A DNA stretch of 10,399 bases from JALUUH01 sp964636675 (GTDB lineage: Bacteria > Pseudomonadota > Gammaproteobacteria > S012-40), in the NCBI GenBank assembly GCA_964636675.1, contig CAZWUO010000139.1, positions 1 through 10,399 of the forward strand. The letters run 5' to 3'. The notes under the pieces were generated by a model that searched no databases, had not been told where the DNA came from, and saw only the letters and a list, made by a program, of their open reading frames with translations. Shown one piece after another: positions 1-5,979 of this stretch. Within the stretch, counting starts at the first letter, position 1. Every line of letters begins with the position of its first letter. Made by a program: the position numbers and the translations under genes.

Positions 1-103
1 GCAGTGATAATGGCAGTGATAATGGCAGTGATAATGGCAGTGATAATGGCAGTGATAATGGCAGTGATAATGGCAGTGATAATGGCAGTGATAATGGCAG
101 TGA
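1..103. repeat. 12-bp tandem repeat, 8 full copies plus a partial one
   Basis: Eight uninterrupted copies of GCAGTGATAATG fill 1-96, and a ninth breaks off after GCAGTGA at 103. The array touches the window edge, so it may be longer. The unit is four codons, so it keeps frame; in the frame starting at base 3 it reads Ser-Asp-Asn-Gly repeatedly and continues without a stop into a transposase remnant. The copies are identical, which points to recent expansion or continuing slippage. Confidence 0.95.
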
Positions 104-218
104 ATTTATGGTCAAAATCCTTCAGGACTGGTTGGCAAAGCTCAACGTCAAGACGGCGTTTATCACACACAATCCTCACTCTAAACCCCGACGGTTCCGA
201 TACGCCACCTTTTATTAA
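3..218 (+). pseudogene. IS3-family transposase (OrfB, rve domain) remnant with amplified DNG motif
   Basis: The frame from base 3 to the TAA at 216-218 reads (SDNG)n, then DNGSEF, then KILQDWLAKLNVKTAFI. IS3-type OrfB integrases have a block of the form DNGPEF, an amphipathic helix ending in WL, and GVKT.YI, with the D being the second catalytic Asp of the DDE triad. The match runs to about base 164. After that the expected PGSPWENG motif, which leads to the catalytic Glu, is missing and replaced by unrelated residues up to the stop. The left side is consumed by the repeat and the window edge. The fragment cannot be an active transposase. The family call rests on this one motif block, so another rve-type transposase is possible. 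Confidence 0.6.
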
Positions 219-505
219 GTTTCGTATCTTTGTTCCTGGCGTTCGCCAGCATTTTGACCACCAGGGATGGCGGGAATGCAAATATTGCAAGGAGCAATAT
301 ATTTGTCCAATAGCACATACGTATTCGGCGACGAATCCATTGGTCTAGATCCAGTGCTTGTTGATAACGAATGCCAATGGCAAAGTAGTTCATCCAGTCC
401 TGTAAATAAAGTTTTAATTTGTGGTAACGATGCAACATCGACACACCCAACTCCGTCCCGTTAAACGGCGAATTTCGCGTTTAAATTTCTCCAGAGAGGC
501 GAGAG
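198..505 (-). pseudogene. Group II intron reverse transcriptase/maturase, C-terminal (domain X) remnant
   Basis: Three minus-strand pieces reconstruct the maturase region of a group II intron-encoded protein. About 505-455 reads EKFKREIRRLTGRSW. After an apparent loss of one G, about 447-307 reads GVSM, YHKLKLYLQDWMNYF and LDQWIRRRIRMCYW. After about 55 extra bases and another frame change, about 252-205 reads WRTPGTKIRNLIKGGV. In intact proteins these join directly as RMCYW-KQW-RTP-TKIRNL. The extra bases contain a small hairpin (ATATTGC, 5-base loop, GCAATAT). The reverse transcriptase palm with its YADD box is absent, as is everything upstream. It is a dead fragment that abuts the transposase remnant on its low-coordinate side. 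Confidence 0.75.
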
Positions 506-506
506 T

Positions 507-540
507 TTCACATACGGTTCTGTGAGAGAATTGAGGGGAG
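507..540 (+). other. Possible group II intron domain V/VI 3'-end remnant
   Basis: TTTCACATACGGTTC followed by TGTGAGAGA resembles the 3' half of a bacterial group II domain V (which ends in ACGGTTC) and the start of domain VI (TTGAGGGGAG). The 5' half with the catalytic AGC triad is not present, so no complete domain V can be drawn. It lies on the strand opposite the neighbouring maturase remnant, so either the two come from different introns or the region has been inverted. The evidence is a short motif only. Confidence 0.3.
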
Positions 541-598
541 AATCCATAATTACACAAAACAACCAAACCGCGCGCTACCGCTGAACACAACGTTATGA

Positions 599-1006
599 CT
601 ACTGATGAGAAATAAAATCCGTTATTGTAATGGCTGTTGATGGAAATTCTTGTAATACTTTTTTGTCTTGAGTAACGAGCGGAATATTGAGGTGATTCGC
701 GAGCGCAACAAATTCACAGTCATAGGATGAGCAGAGACTTTTGCTTACCAACGAAAGAACTTGTGATGAAGTAACATCGAATTCATTTTTAGCCATAATA
801 TCTTCGGCTGTTTCTTGAAGTTGCAATGCTTTTTCGAAAGTAATGATTTTTTTTCTGAGATAAAGTGCTAATACATTTCTAAATTCACTTTTCCAGAGTA
901 TTGGTGCTCCCCAAGCAGAATCAATTTTATAAAGGGTATCAACTGATTCTGAAAAGGTAGTAGGTAGTAAAAGGTAACTGATAATATTTGTATCTGCAAC
1001 TATCAT
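599..1006 (-). CDS. vapC: PIN-domain toxin ribonuclease, VapC/FitB type
   Basis: A 135-residue protein of normal PIN-toxin length. The four acidic residues expected for the Mg-dependent ribonuclease site are all visible: D5 in MIVADTN, E41 in WKSEF, D96 in SSYDCEF and D114 in LVTQDKK. Toxins of this family cleave RNA, often tRNA or rRNA, and are held inactive by a cognate antitoxin. Its ATG overlaps the antitoxin stop codon by four bases (ATGA, 1003-1006), the usual translational coupling of such operons. The stop codon lies directly beside a CAACGTTATGA box at 588-598 that could mark a cassette boundary. No lesion is seen, so it is probably functional. The RNA target cannot be told from the sequence. 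Confidence 0.9.
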   Translation of the reverse strand: MIVADTNIISYLLLPTTFSESVDTLYKIDSAWGAPILWKSEFRNVLALYLRKKIITFEKALQLQETAEDIMAKNEFDVTSSQVLSLVSKSLCSSYDCEFVALANHLNIPLVTQDKKVLQEFPSTAITITDFISHQ

Positions 1007-1245
1007 GGTCTTCCTTCATTTATCTGAGTATCAATATCTTCTGCTGTAATGGTATCTGGCGTAATATGGGATCGTAGAGCCTGGATATTGGCAAGTGTTT
1101 CTTCGGGAGAGACTTTCGCTGGGAGTAGAGAGCGTTTAAGGCAGACGATGACTTCACTATTTATGCTTCTATGATGTTGTTTTGCAACAAGTTTGAGTTC
1201 ATTATAGAGGGCTTCAGGGATGTTTTTAATGGTTAAGGCTGGCAT
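1003..1245 (-). CDS. vapB: Ribbon-helix-helix antitoxin, FitA/VapB type
   Basis: Begins MPALTIKNIPEALYNELK, the usual start of FitA-like antitoxins, in which a beta strand and helix form an RHH dimer that binds the operon's operator. HHRSINSEVI forms the second helix. The C-terminal tail, rich in acidic and polar residues, would wrap the PIN toxin. The ATG at 1245 is preferred over the in-frame ATG at 1260 because GGAG lies nine bases before it and family members begin with MPxLTIKNIP; the longer form adds only MEISN. It is the first gene of a two-gene leftward operon, with vapC overlapping by four bases. It is expected to neutralise VapC and repress its own promoter. Confidence 0.88.
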   Translation of the reverse strand: MPALTIKNIPEALYNELKLVAKQHHRSINSEVIVCLKRSLLPAKVSPEETLANIQALRSHITPDTITAEDIDTQINEGRP

Positions 1246-1277
1246 GTTAGATATCTCCATTTGGCACGAGTGGTTGC

Positions 1278-1306
1278 ATTATGATGTCATTATGCCTTCT
1301 GGTCAA
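1278..1306 (-). promoter_or_regulatory. Likely sigma70 promoter and operator of vapBC
   Basis: On the minus strand TTGACC (1306-1301) and CATAAT (1283-1278) are separated by exactly 17 bases, about 30 bases before the vapB start. A directly repeated 7-mer (CATTATG on the plus strand at 1277-1283 and again at 1288-1294, 11 bases apart) covers the -10 box, where an RHH antitoxin would bind to autoregulate. The operator role is an inference. Confidence 0.55.
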
Positions 1307-1320
1307 GTGCCAGCGAATGC

Positions 1321-1381
1321 CATAACACATATGAGCCGTAACGCTGTCAATAGCCAATAACTGTGCTTTTCGGCTTTTTGG
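1321..1381. repeat. 61-bp dispersed spacer repeat, copy 1
   Basis: Starts CATAAC, contains TAACGCTGTCAAT and CAATAACT, and ends near TTTTCGG. It matches 7202-7262 at about 49 of 61 positions without gaps. Both copies lie just outside a small gene. The bounding CATAAC (GTTATG on the other strand) resembles an integron attC core box, but no full attC fold with paired L and R boxes could be drawn. It could instead be a miniature element. Confidence 0.7.
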
Positions 1382-1382
1382 C

Positions 1383-1449
1383 AATCGATGGGGTCAGACT
1401 CGATTGATCAATCGATGGGGTCAAATCGATGGGGTCAGACTCGATTGAT
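1383..1449. repeat. REP/BIME-like cluster
   Basis: Two perfect 26-bp copies (1383-1408 and 1424-1449), containing ATCGATGGGGTCAGACTC, flank a third truncated copy at 1410-1423. The junction 1400-1415 (TCGATTGATCAATCGA) is a perfect 16-bp palindrome. A GGGGTCAGACTCGATTGAT motif is, from general knowledge, often found beside RAYT genes. It differs from the repeats that flank the RAYT at 6022-6711, so it would belong to a different RAYT family whose gene is not in this window. Confidence 0.6.
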
Positions 1450-1450
1450 T

Positions 1451-1652
1451 ATTGATTTTCGATAACTTTCAGACTTCCGATCTCCTCGTCGCGCTTTCGG
1501 TGTTATTTGGCGAGCAGTTAATTTTTCAATCTTTGCTTTAAATCGATCACTTCCCAGCGCCCACGATTTATTTTACCATCGACTCCGCAAGCCGCGTACG
1601 AAAAAGTTGCCGGTAAACTTTTTTCCGCTTCTCCGGAGAGCGGCCTAATTGT
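1451..1652. other. Gene-poor spacer, no supported gene
   Basis: The only long open frame here is a minus-strand one of 63 codons (1709-1518) that begins MARLPRF and ends in DLKQRLKN. It has no recognisable domain and overlaps the start of the next plus-strand gene. TATAACAAACG at 1656-1666 recalls the opening of some attC sites but has no visible partner. Nothing here is firmly assignable. Confidence 0.4.
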
Positions 1653-2180
1653 TTGTATAACAAACGTGGCGAAATTAATTATAAAACGGGGCAATCGTGC
1701 CATGAACAAACTTTTCTCTGGTTAGTTGGAAACAGCATAATAGAATTTTGCCAATCAATCGATTCTGAACTAACTCATGCTCTTGTTCAGTACCTGCCTA
1801 TCCCGGCATGGTTAAATGAAGGGATTGCAGTTAATATCGAAAACTCAATCATGGGTTCATCTAGTTATGGAATGGATGACAAGTTATACAATCGACATAA
1901 GTCGTTTTGGGGCGTTGATGAGATTCAGGAATTTTTTTCAGGTAAATCTTTTCATAGAGCTGACGAAGGACAAGAGCTGAGTTATCATTTAGCACAGTTT
2001 TTTGTACATTCTTTGTCCGATGACTATGAAACTTTTGTAAATTTTGTTAAAAAAGCAAGTTATACTGACGGGGGGAAGAGCGCAGCGTATGAAATATACG
2101 AAGACGGTCTTGGAGAACTTATCAATCAGTTATTTGGAGAGGGTGATTGGTCTTCGAATCCTGAACATTGGATAGAATAA
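1653..2180 (+). CDS. Peptidase-MA-like (gluzincin-fold) protein, apparently truncated and lacking the first zinc histidine
   Basis: Residues 38-61 read SELTHALVQYLPIPAWLNEGIAV. In gluzincins of the peptidase-MA type the pattern is HExxH followed about ten residues later by a WLNEG-like helix carrying the third zinc ligand. Here E39, H42 and E56 are kept, but the first histidine is serine. The C-terminal half (YHLAQFFVHSL near 111-120, FG.GDW near 161-166) also fits the family. The start is doubtful: the frame opens with TTG at 1653 without a clear ribosome site, remains open back to 1617, and the first 30 residues look unlike the family. The 5' part may therefore have been replaced. Zinc hydrolysis is unlikely as written. 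The gene ends three bases before an attC-like element. Confidence 0.55.
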   Translation: MYNKRGEINYKTGQSCHEQTFLWLVGNSIIEFCQSIDSELTHALVQYLPIPAWLNEGIAVNIENSIMGSSSYGMDDKLYNRHKSFWGVDEIQEFFSGKSFHRADEGQELSYHLAQFFVHSLSDDYETFVNFVKKASYTDGGKSAAYEIYEDGLGELINQLFGEGDWSSNPEHWIE

Positions 2181-2182
2181 AG

Positions 2183-2222
2183 CTCTAACAATTGATTTTC
2201 GGCTGATACCACGACGTTAGGC
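2183..2222 (+). other. attC-like element (short or degenerate)
   Basis: CTCTAACAATTG at the left and GACGTTAGGC at the right match the R'' and R' core boxes of integron attC sites (RYYYAAC and GTTRRRY). It lies three bases after one gene stop and 35 bases before the next start, the normal cassette position. At 40 bp it is shorter than typical attC sites (about 57 bp or more), and the inner L boxes do not pair, so it may be a deletion remnant. Confidence 0.4.
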
Positions 2223-2257
2223 CAATAAATTAAAGTAAAAACTAAATTGAGGAAGTA

Positions 2258-3037
2258 ATGATTAAAAGGCATAGAATACAATTTCCGAAGGATGAATTAA
2301 CCCACATCAATCAAGACGAAGCTTATTTTTATCTTCAAGGATCAGGTGGTAAGAGGAAAATAAAGTTCCACGACTACGATGAAATATTTCAAGTGCCAGG
2401 CTTGTATGAGCAAATATTTTATGACCGCCTAAAATGCACATCACCTAGTAAAGTAGCATCAATACTTGAATCCGCCGTAAAACAATACCAAAACAATTTT
2501 TCAGAGCTTAGGATATTGGATTTAGGTGCAGGTAATGGAATGATGGGAGAGGAACTAAAAAAGCATGGTGTTTCTCGTTTAATAGGGGTGGATATAATTC
2601 CCGAGGCATATGATGCGGCTATTCGAGATAGGCCCGGAATATATGATGCATATTATGTTGAGGATTTCACAAAATTAGAAAAAGATAAAAAAGAAGAAAT
2701 AGTATCGTGGCAATGTGATTGCCTGGTAACCGTTGCCGCACTTGGTTTCGGTGATATCCCAACAAAAGCATTTATGGAAGCGTTTAATATTGTCAAAAGC
2801 AAAGCGTGGGTGGCCTTTAATATCAAGGATACCTTCTTCGATATAAGCAATGAATCAGGATTTTCAAAAATGATTAGGGAATTAATATTTTCCAAATATC
2901 TTGATGTTTATTACATAGAGCGTTATCGACACAGGTTATCAATTGAGGGAGAGCCGTTGTACTACTTTGCAATAGCAGGATGGAAAACGTCAGATGTACC
3001 TGAAAACTTTTTGGAGTTAAAAAACATTGTAGACTAA
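2258..3037 (+). CDS. Class I SAM-dependent methyltransferase
   Basis: A 259-residue protein with a clear Rossmann methyltransferase core. Motif I is LDLGAGNGMMG (88-98), binding S-adenosylmethionine. Motif II is RLIGVDI (107-113), where D112 would hold the ribose hydroxyls. A motif IV-like strand, CDCLVTVAALGFGDIP, lies near 153-168. An N-terminal extension of about 80 residues precedes the core, and the protein ends in a beta-rich segment, YYFAIAGW (235-242). GAGGAAG lies a few bases before the ATG. The substrate cannot be told; a small molecule is as likely as a protein. It stands alone between an attC-like element and an IS30 fragment, as expected of a cassette-borne gene. No damage is visible. 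Confidence 0.85.
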   Translation: MIKRHRIQFPKDELTHINQDEAYFYLQGSGGKRKIKFHDYDEIFQVPGLYEQIFYDRLKCTSPSKVASILESAVKQYQNNFSELRILDLGAGNGMMGEELKKHGVSRLIGVDIIPEAYDAAIRDRPGIYDAYYVEDFTKLEKDKKEEIVSWQCDCLVTVAALGFGDIPTKAFMEAFNIVKSKAWVAFNIKDTFFDISNESGFSKMIRELIFSKYLDVYYIERYRHRLSIEGEPLYYFAIAGWKTSDVPENFLELKNIVD

Positions 3038-3070
3038 TGTTTTTTAAGGTGATTTAGCATTTATGATGGG

Positions 3071-3247
3071 TCAGAACCGAATGTAGTAATCCTTTCCACA
3101 CCAAAGATTACGTCTCAGTTCTCGACTAATGGTGGCGTGGGAACGATTAAGCCGACGCCCTATTTTTCTTAATGAAATGTCCTGATTATGCCAGTTTTTA
3201 ATCAGGGTCCTTTCTGTTCTATTCAGATGTAAGTAATTATTTACCAT
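3071..3247 (-). pseudogene. IS30-family transposase, N-terminal helix-turn-helix remnant
   Basis: From the ATG at 3247 the frame reads MVNNYLHLNRTER, then ISLRKIGRRLNRSHATISRELRRN. This is the N-terminal DNA-binding segment of IS30-family transposases, where the pattern is L..eER..I, then iR.IA..LgRs.sTISREl.RN. The frame stops after WCGKDYYIRF. Full IS30 proteins continue for about 300 more residues with a DDE domain; none follows. No inverted repeats bounding an element were identified. It sits in the spacer between two plus-strand genes and is a non-functional relic. The frame is open further upstream to 3442, but that part overlaps the next gene and is not transposase-like. Confidence 0.75.
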
Positions 3248-3388
3248 GGTGTACCTTTTATATCTGATTAATTCTATCATTAGGATACAGCGAAGCTGAG
3301 AAGGCCGTTTTTTAGTTTTTAATGAAATGTTTTTTACAACGAGTTTTTCTATAACTTTATGTGTCAAAAATAACTCCGAGGAAAAATT

Positions 3389-3844
3389 ATGAATATTTTG
3401 AAAACGTATAGGAAAATGACGGCCTATCCTTTTGGTAGACAAATATTCAATATTTCGATTGGGTTGGCAGCTCCTTTTTTTGGGAAAATAAAGCCTAATA
3501 TTATTGAGTTAAAACCTGGATTATGTGTAATTGAAATAGAAGATAGGTGGAGTATTAGAAATCATATAGGAACTGTTAACGCTGGTGCGATGTGTACATT
3601 GGTTGAGCTTGCTGGAGGTTTGTCAGTAGATGCAGCAATCCAAAATAGTCTCAGATGGTTACCAAAAAAAATGAGTGTTTCTTATCTAAAAAAAGGGAAG
3701 GGAACATTAAAAGTTAGGAGTGAGTTTGAGCCAAGCTTAATTAAGCTTGGTGACATTGTGATACCACTAGAAATCAAGGACGTTGATGATGATACGGTGC
3801 TTGTTGCAGAAATAACATTTTATATTAGTAAAAAGAAAACATAG
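3389..3844 (+). CDS. Hotdog-fold protein, DUF4442/PaaI-like thioesterase
   Basis: A 151-residue protein, the usual length for a single hotdog domain. The key block is RNHIGTVNAGAMCTLVELAGG (57-77). In DUF4442 and related PaaI-type acyl-CoA thioesterases, an N-H-x-G-T-x-x-A-G turn followed by a long helix with E or D at the position of E73 builds the active site. The expected strands follow (MSVSYLKKGKGTLKVRSEF, then GDIVIPLEIKD, VLVAEITFYISKK). A GAGG ribosome site lies nine bases before the ATG. The natural acyl substrate is unknown. It is a stand-alone gene followed, after about 180 bases, by an attC-like element. Confidence 0.75.
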   Translation: MNILKTYRKMTAYPFGRQIFNISIGLAAPFFGKIKPNIIELKPGLCVIEIEDRWSIRNHIGTVNAGAMCTLVELAGGLSVDAAIQNSLRWLPKKMSVSYLKKGKGTLKVRSEFEPSLIKLGDIVIPLEIKDVDDDTVLVAEITFYISKKKT

Positions 3845-4022
3845 AACGCATCAATCATATTGATATAATTAGAAAATTTCTTTGAAATTAGAAATAATCG
3901 AAGAAAAAAGTATAACTGCGGCAGCGAGTCAATGAAGAAAGTAGGAGTTATTGAATAACATTCAAAATGGTATGATGAGCTAAGTCGTAATGAGTAGTGT
4001 TTTTTTATGTCTTATTAAGTCA
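3845..4022. other. Spacer without a gene
   Basis: A-rich spacer after the hotdog gene. Only small dyads are visible, such as ATCAATCATATTGAT near 3849 and ATTTCTTTGAAAT near 3877, neither followed by a good T tract. No start with a ribosome site and no tRNA-like fold was found. Confidence 0.4.
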
Positions 4023-4066
4023 TCATAACAATGCACAAAAATTCTCACTCAATTATGACGTTAGGT
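4023..4066 (+). other. attC-like element
   Basis: TCATAACAATGCAC at the left and GACGTTAGGT at the right fit the R'' and R' core boxes of attC sites; GTTAGGT matches GTTRRRY. The right box shares GACGTTAGG with the element at 2183-2222 and, like it, stands about 30 bases before the next start codon. The middle (AAAAATTCTCACTCAATTA) shows no strong pairing and the total of 44 bp is short, so this may be a deleted site. Confidence 0.4.
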
Positions 4067-4093
4067 GTGAATTCAAAAATAAGGAAATGAAAT

Positions 4094-4330
4094 ATGAAAA
4101 CAATGAGTTGCAAACAGCTAGGCGGGGCGTGCGAAAAAGAATTTCAAGCAAACTCTTTTGAAGAAATTGCTGAGCTTAGCAAGCAGCATGGCATGGAAAT
4201 GTTTAAAATAAAGGATGAAGCACACCTTGAAGCTATGAATGAAATTCAAGAACTTATGAAAAAACCGGAGGCAATGAACGAGTGGTTTGAAAATAAGAAA
4301 AAAGAATTTGAGGGGCTTCCTGAAGATTAA
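4094..4330 (+). CDS. DUF1059 family small protein
   Basis: A 78-residue protein that begins MKTMSCKQLGGACEKEF and continues with F.EIAELSKQHGMEMF, then AHLEAMNEIQELM and a highly charged tail ending in LPED. This is the characteristic DUF1059 pattern. The two cysteines (C6 and C13) near the start are the conspicuous conserved residues. The rest is predicted as amphipathic helix, with no signal peptide or membrane segment. An AAGGAAATG ribosome region lies just before the ATG. The function of the family is not established. It is preceded by an attC-like element and followed six bases after the stop by a strong hairpin, so it is a self-contained unit. Confidence 0.85.
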   Translation: MKTMSCKQLGGACEKEFQANSFEEIAELSKQHGMEMFKIKDEAHLEAMNEIQELMKKPEAMNEWFENKKKEFEGLPED

Positions 4331-4335
4331 AAAAT

Positions 4336-4363
4336 AGCAACTCCATCGTTAAGTGGAGTTGCT
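4336..4363. terminator. Perfect 10-bp-stem hairpin, likely intrinsic terminator
   Basis: AGCAACTCCA pairs perfectly with TGGAGTTGCT across an 8-base loop (TCGTTAAG). Downstream on the plus strand there is no T tract. On the minus strand the hairpin is followed by ATTTTTTAATC, so it fits best as a terminator for leftward transcription from the metallo-beta-lactamase gene, perhaps bidirectional. It lies six bases after the DUF1059 stop. Confidence 0.6.
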
Positions 4364-4516
4364 GCAATTGATTTAATGTTGGTGATGAATTTTGGAAACT
4401 ATTTTCCATTCATTATCGATTTTTGCCAGGAACAAAAAGTCAGTATAGATTACTTTATCATTTAATAATAAAGTGAGTGTAACATTTGCTTTTTCATATT
4501 CTCATTAACCGGTGAA
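4364..4516. other. Spacer with small dyads, no gene
   Basis: Lies downstream of the leftward hydrolase gene. TGGAAACTATTTTCCA near 4391 and ACTTTATCATTTAATAATAAAGT near 4450 are short perfect-stem hairpins with 6- and 7-bp stems. A minus-strand frame across here continues into the hydrolase region in the wrong frame and is not credible as a gene. Confidence 0.4.
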
Positions 4517-5393
4517 TTAGTCATAAAAGTTGGGTGATTTTTTCTGTGCATCAAACTGCTCTTTATTATGCTGAATCCAGAGTTGAGCCTGAGTTTTTTC
4601 CAATAGTTGATCAATCTTAGCAAATGAGTGAATGGTCTTTTTCTTATCATTCCAGCCAGGAATGGCATACTGTTCACGATTGGCTTTAAAGTGATAGAGA
4701 TCTCCAGAGAGCAGCACCGGGCCCGTATGCCGTAGCTGGATTAAGAGCGACTGATGGCCCGGTGTGTGACCCGGTGTTGCAATGATTTTTACTGAGCCAT
4801 CAGCAAAAACATCATGATCCCCTTTCAGTTTTACCATTTTGTCTTCTCTGATAGGCAGATAGTCACTGGGGTGATAGCCAGATTGCGCGGCATGTTCACC
4901 ATGGCTGAAGTTGTGTTCACTCTCTTGAATCAGCCAGGTAGAGTTCCTGAACTGCGCTGCATTGCCAGCATGGTCTATGTAGGTGAGAAAAGCTCAGAAA
5001 GTTAACCTGATCATGCGAAACATTAATTTCTTTGAGTTGTGAGGCCAGGGTTTTTTTAACAGAGAAGTTAAATGCGCCACCCATAACTTCTAAGCCATCG
5101 GGTTTATCAGCGATTTTATCATTGATACCGGCCTCCCAAAGTAGGTTGCCCTTAGGGTGTTGCACCAAATAGCAGGGGTTGGCTAGATCCATCTTTGTGC
5201 CCTTTTCTATTGCCGGATTAAAGAGAGAAATATCTCGGGCAGCAATATGTCCGCAGTCAAGCACATAGAGTTTGATTGCTGGATTTCGATCTTGCGGTGT
5301 TGTGCCTATAGCACCGGCTTGTCCCAGTATTAATAAGAGTCCAATAAAGGTTAAAGTTTGCAGTGCTTGTTTGATGGTGTTCGGATGTTTCAT
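4517..5393 (-). pseudogene. Secreted metallo-beta-lactamase-fold hydrolase (AHL-lactonase-like), frameshifted
   Basis: The ATG at 5393 (GAGG nine bases upstream) begins a signal peptide: MKHPNTIK, then the hydrophobic stretch TFIGLLLILGQAGA. The mature part contains IKLYVLDCGHI and LVQHPKGNLLWEAG, typical of the N-acyl-homoserine-lactonase-like group. The reading frame breaks at about 4976 inside the metal motif: HLH is followed by a single A, then codons for DHAGN in another frame. Restoring two bases would give HLHxDHAGN. The second frame, running from about 4975 to the stop at 4517, supplies the remaining ligands: ATPGHTPGH, the D in LLSGDLYH and H in WIQHN. So one family-length gene of about 290 codons is split by a net -2 change. 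A sequencing error is possible. Next to it lies a truncated LysR gene pointing away. Confidence 0.85.
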
Positions 5394-5449
5394 GGAGTTA
5401 GCCTCTTTCAGTCGTAGTGTTGGAAACATGTTATCATTCCATAATCAAG

Positions 5450-5971
5450 CTGGACATTAAACTCAGTAACCGCTTTGAAGATTTAATTGACGAAAGTATT
5501 GACCTCGCTCTGCGCATTGGCCCGCTCAATGATTCACAATTTATTGCCCAATTTTTGTGTCGTGTTGACTATAAGTTGTTTGCCAGCCCAAGCTATCTAC
5601 AGCAAAATCCCAAGATAGAGACTGTTAATGACCTAGCGCAACACGAGGTCATTCTGCTCCCTCATCAACAGAAATGCTTAGATTTGGTGAATGTTGATAC
5701 GCGAGAAAGTTGCACATTATCAACCAGTAGCCGAATGAGCTGCGACGATATAGAGATTATGCGACAGGCCGCACTGAGTGGTATGGTGATAAGCTGTCTG
5801 CCTTACTTAAGTATCGAAAAATCGGTCTCTACAGGCAAGTTGGTTACATTATTGGATGAATATGAAATATTGCCAAGGCGAGATATCTACGCGCTATATC
5901 CCAGCCGAAAACACTTATCAGCAAAAACGCGTTTACTGATTAATTTCCTCAAAGAAAAAGTGGCGCGTTAG
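5450..5971 (+). pseudogene. LysR-type regulator, C-terminal effector domain only
   Basis: From about 5450 the frame reads LDIKLSNRFEDLIDESIDLALRIG, then FASPSYLQQNP, DLAQHEVILLP, IEIMRQAALSGMVISCLP and finally DIYALYPSRKHLSAKTRLLINFLKE. This is the effector-binding half of LysR regulators in correct order to the natural C-terminus. The winged helix-turn-helix and linker (about 115 residues) are absent; the bases before 5450 run straight into the upstream region of the divergent hydrolase gene. A LysR gene divergent from its target is a common arrangement, so a deletion probably removed the shared promoter region and the DNA-binding domain together. The ATG at 5417 would give a short non-homologous leader. 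It cannot bind DNA as written. Confidence 0.85.
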
Positions 5972-5979
5972 CTCAATAG

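Noticed and set aside
1..103. CRISPR array
   Set aside because: The repeats are 12 bp and directly adjacent, with no spacers and no cas genes.
4..348. Plus-strand 114-codon frame with MAVI repeats
   Set aside because: It is a shifted reading of the 12-bp repeat; the frame from base 3 has the recognisable transposase motif.
198..540. Complete group II intron
   Set aside because: No reverse transcriptase palm, no 5' GTGYG end and no complete domain V could be found; only fragments remain.
1518..1709. Minus-strand 63-codon protein starting MARLPRF
   Set aside because: The start faintly recalls RAYT proteins, but no HUH or other motif follows and it overlaps the peptidase-like gene. No family was recognised.
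2653..2895. Minus-strand 80-codon frame inside the methyltransferase
   Set aside because: Antisense shadow with no ribosome site and no motif.
4462..4677. Minus-strand 71-codon frame at the end of the hydrolase
   Set aside because: Out-of-frame reading of the metallo-beta-lactamase gene.
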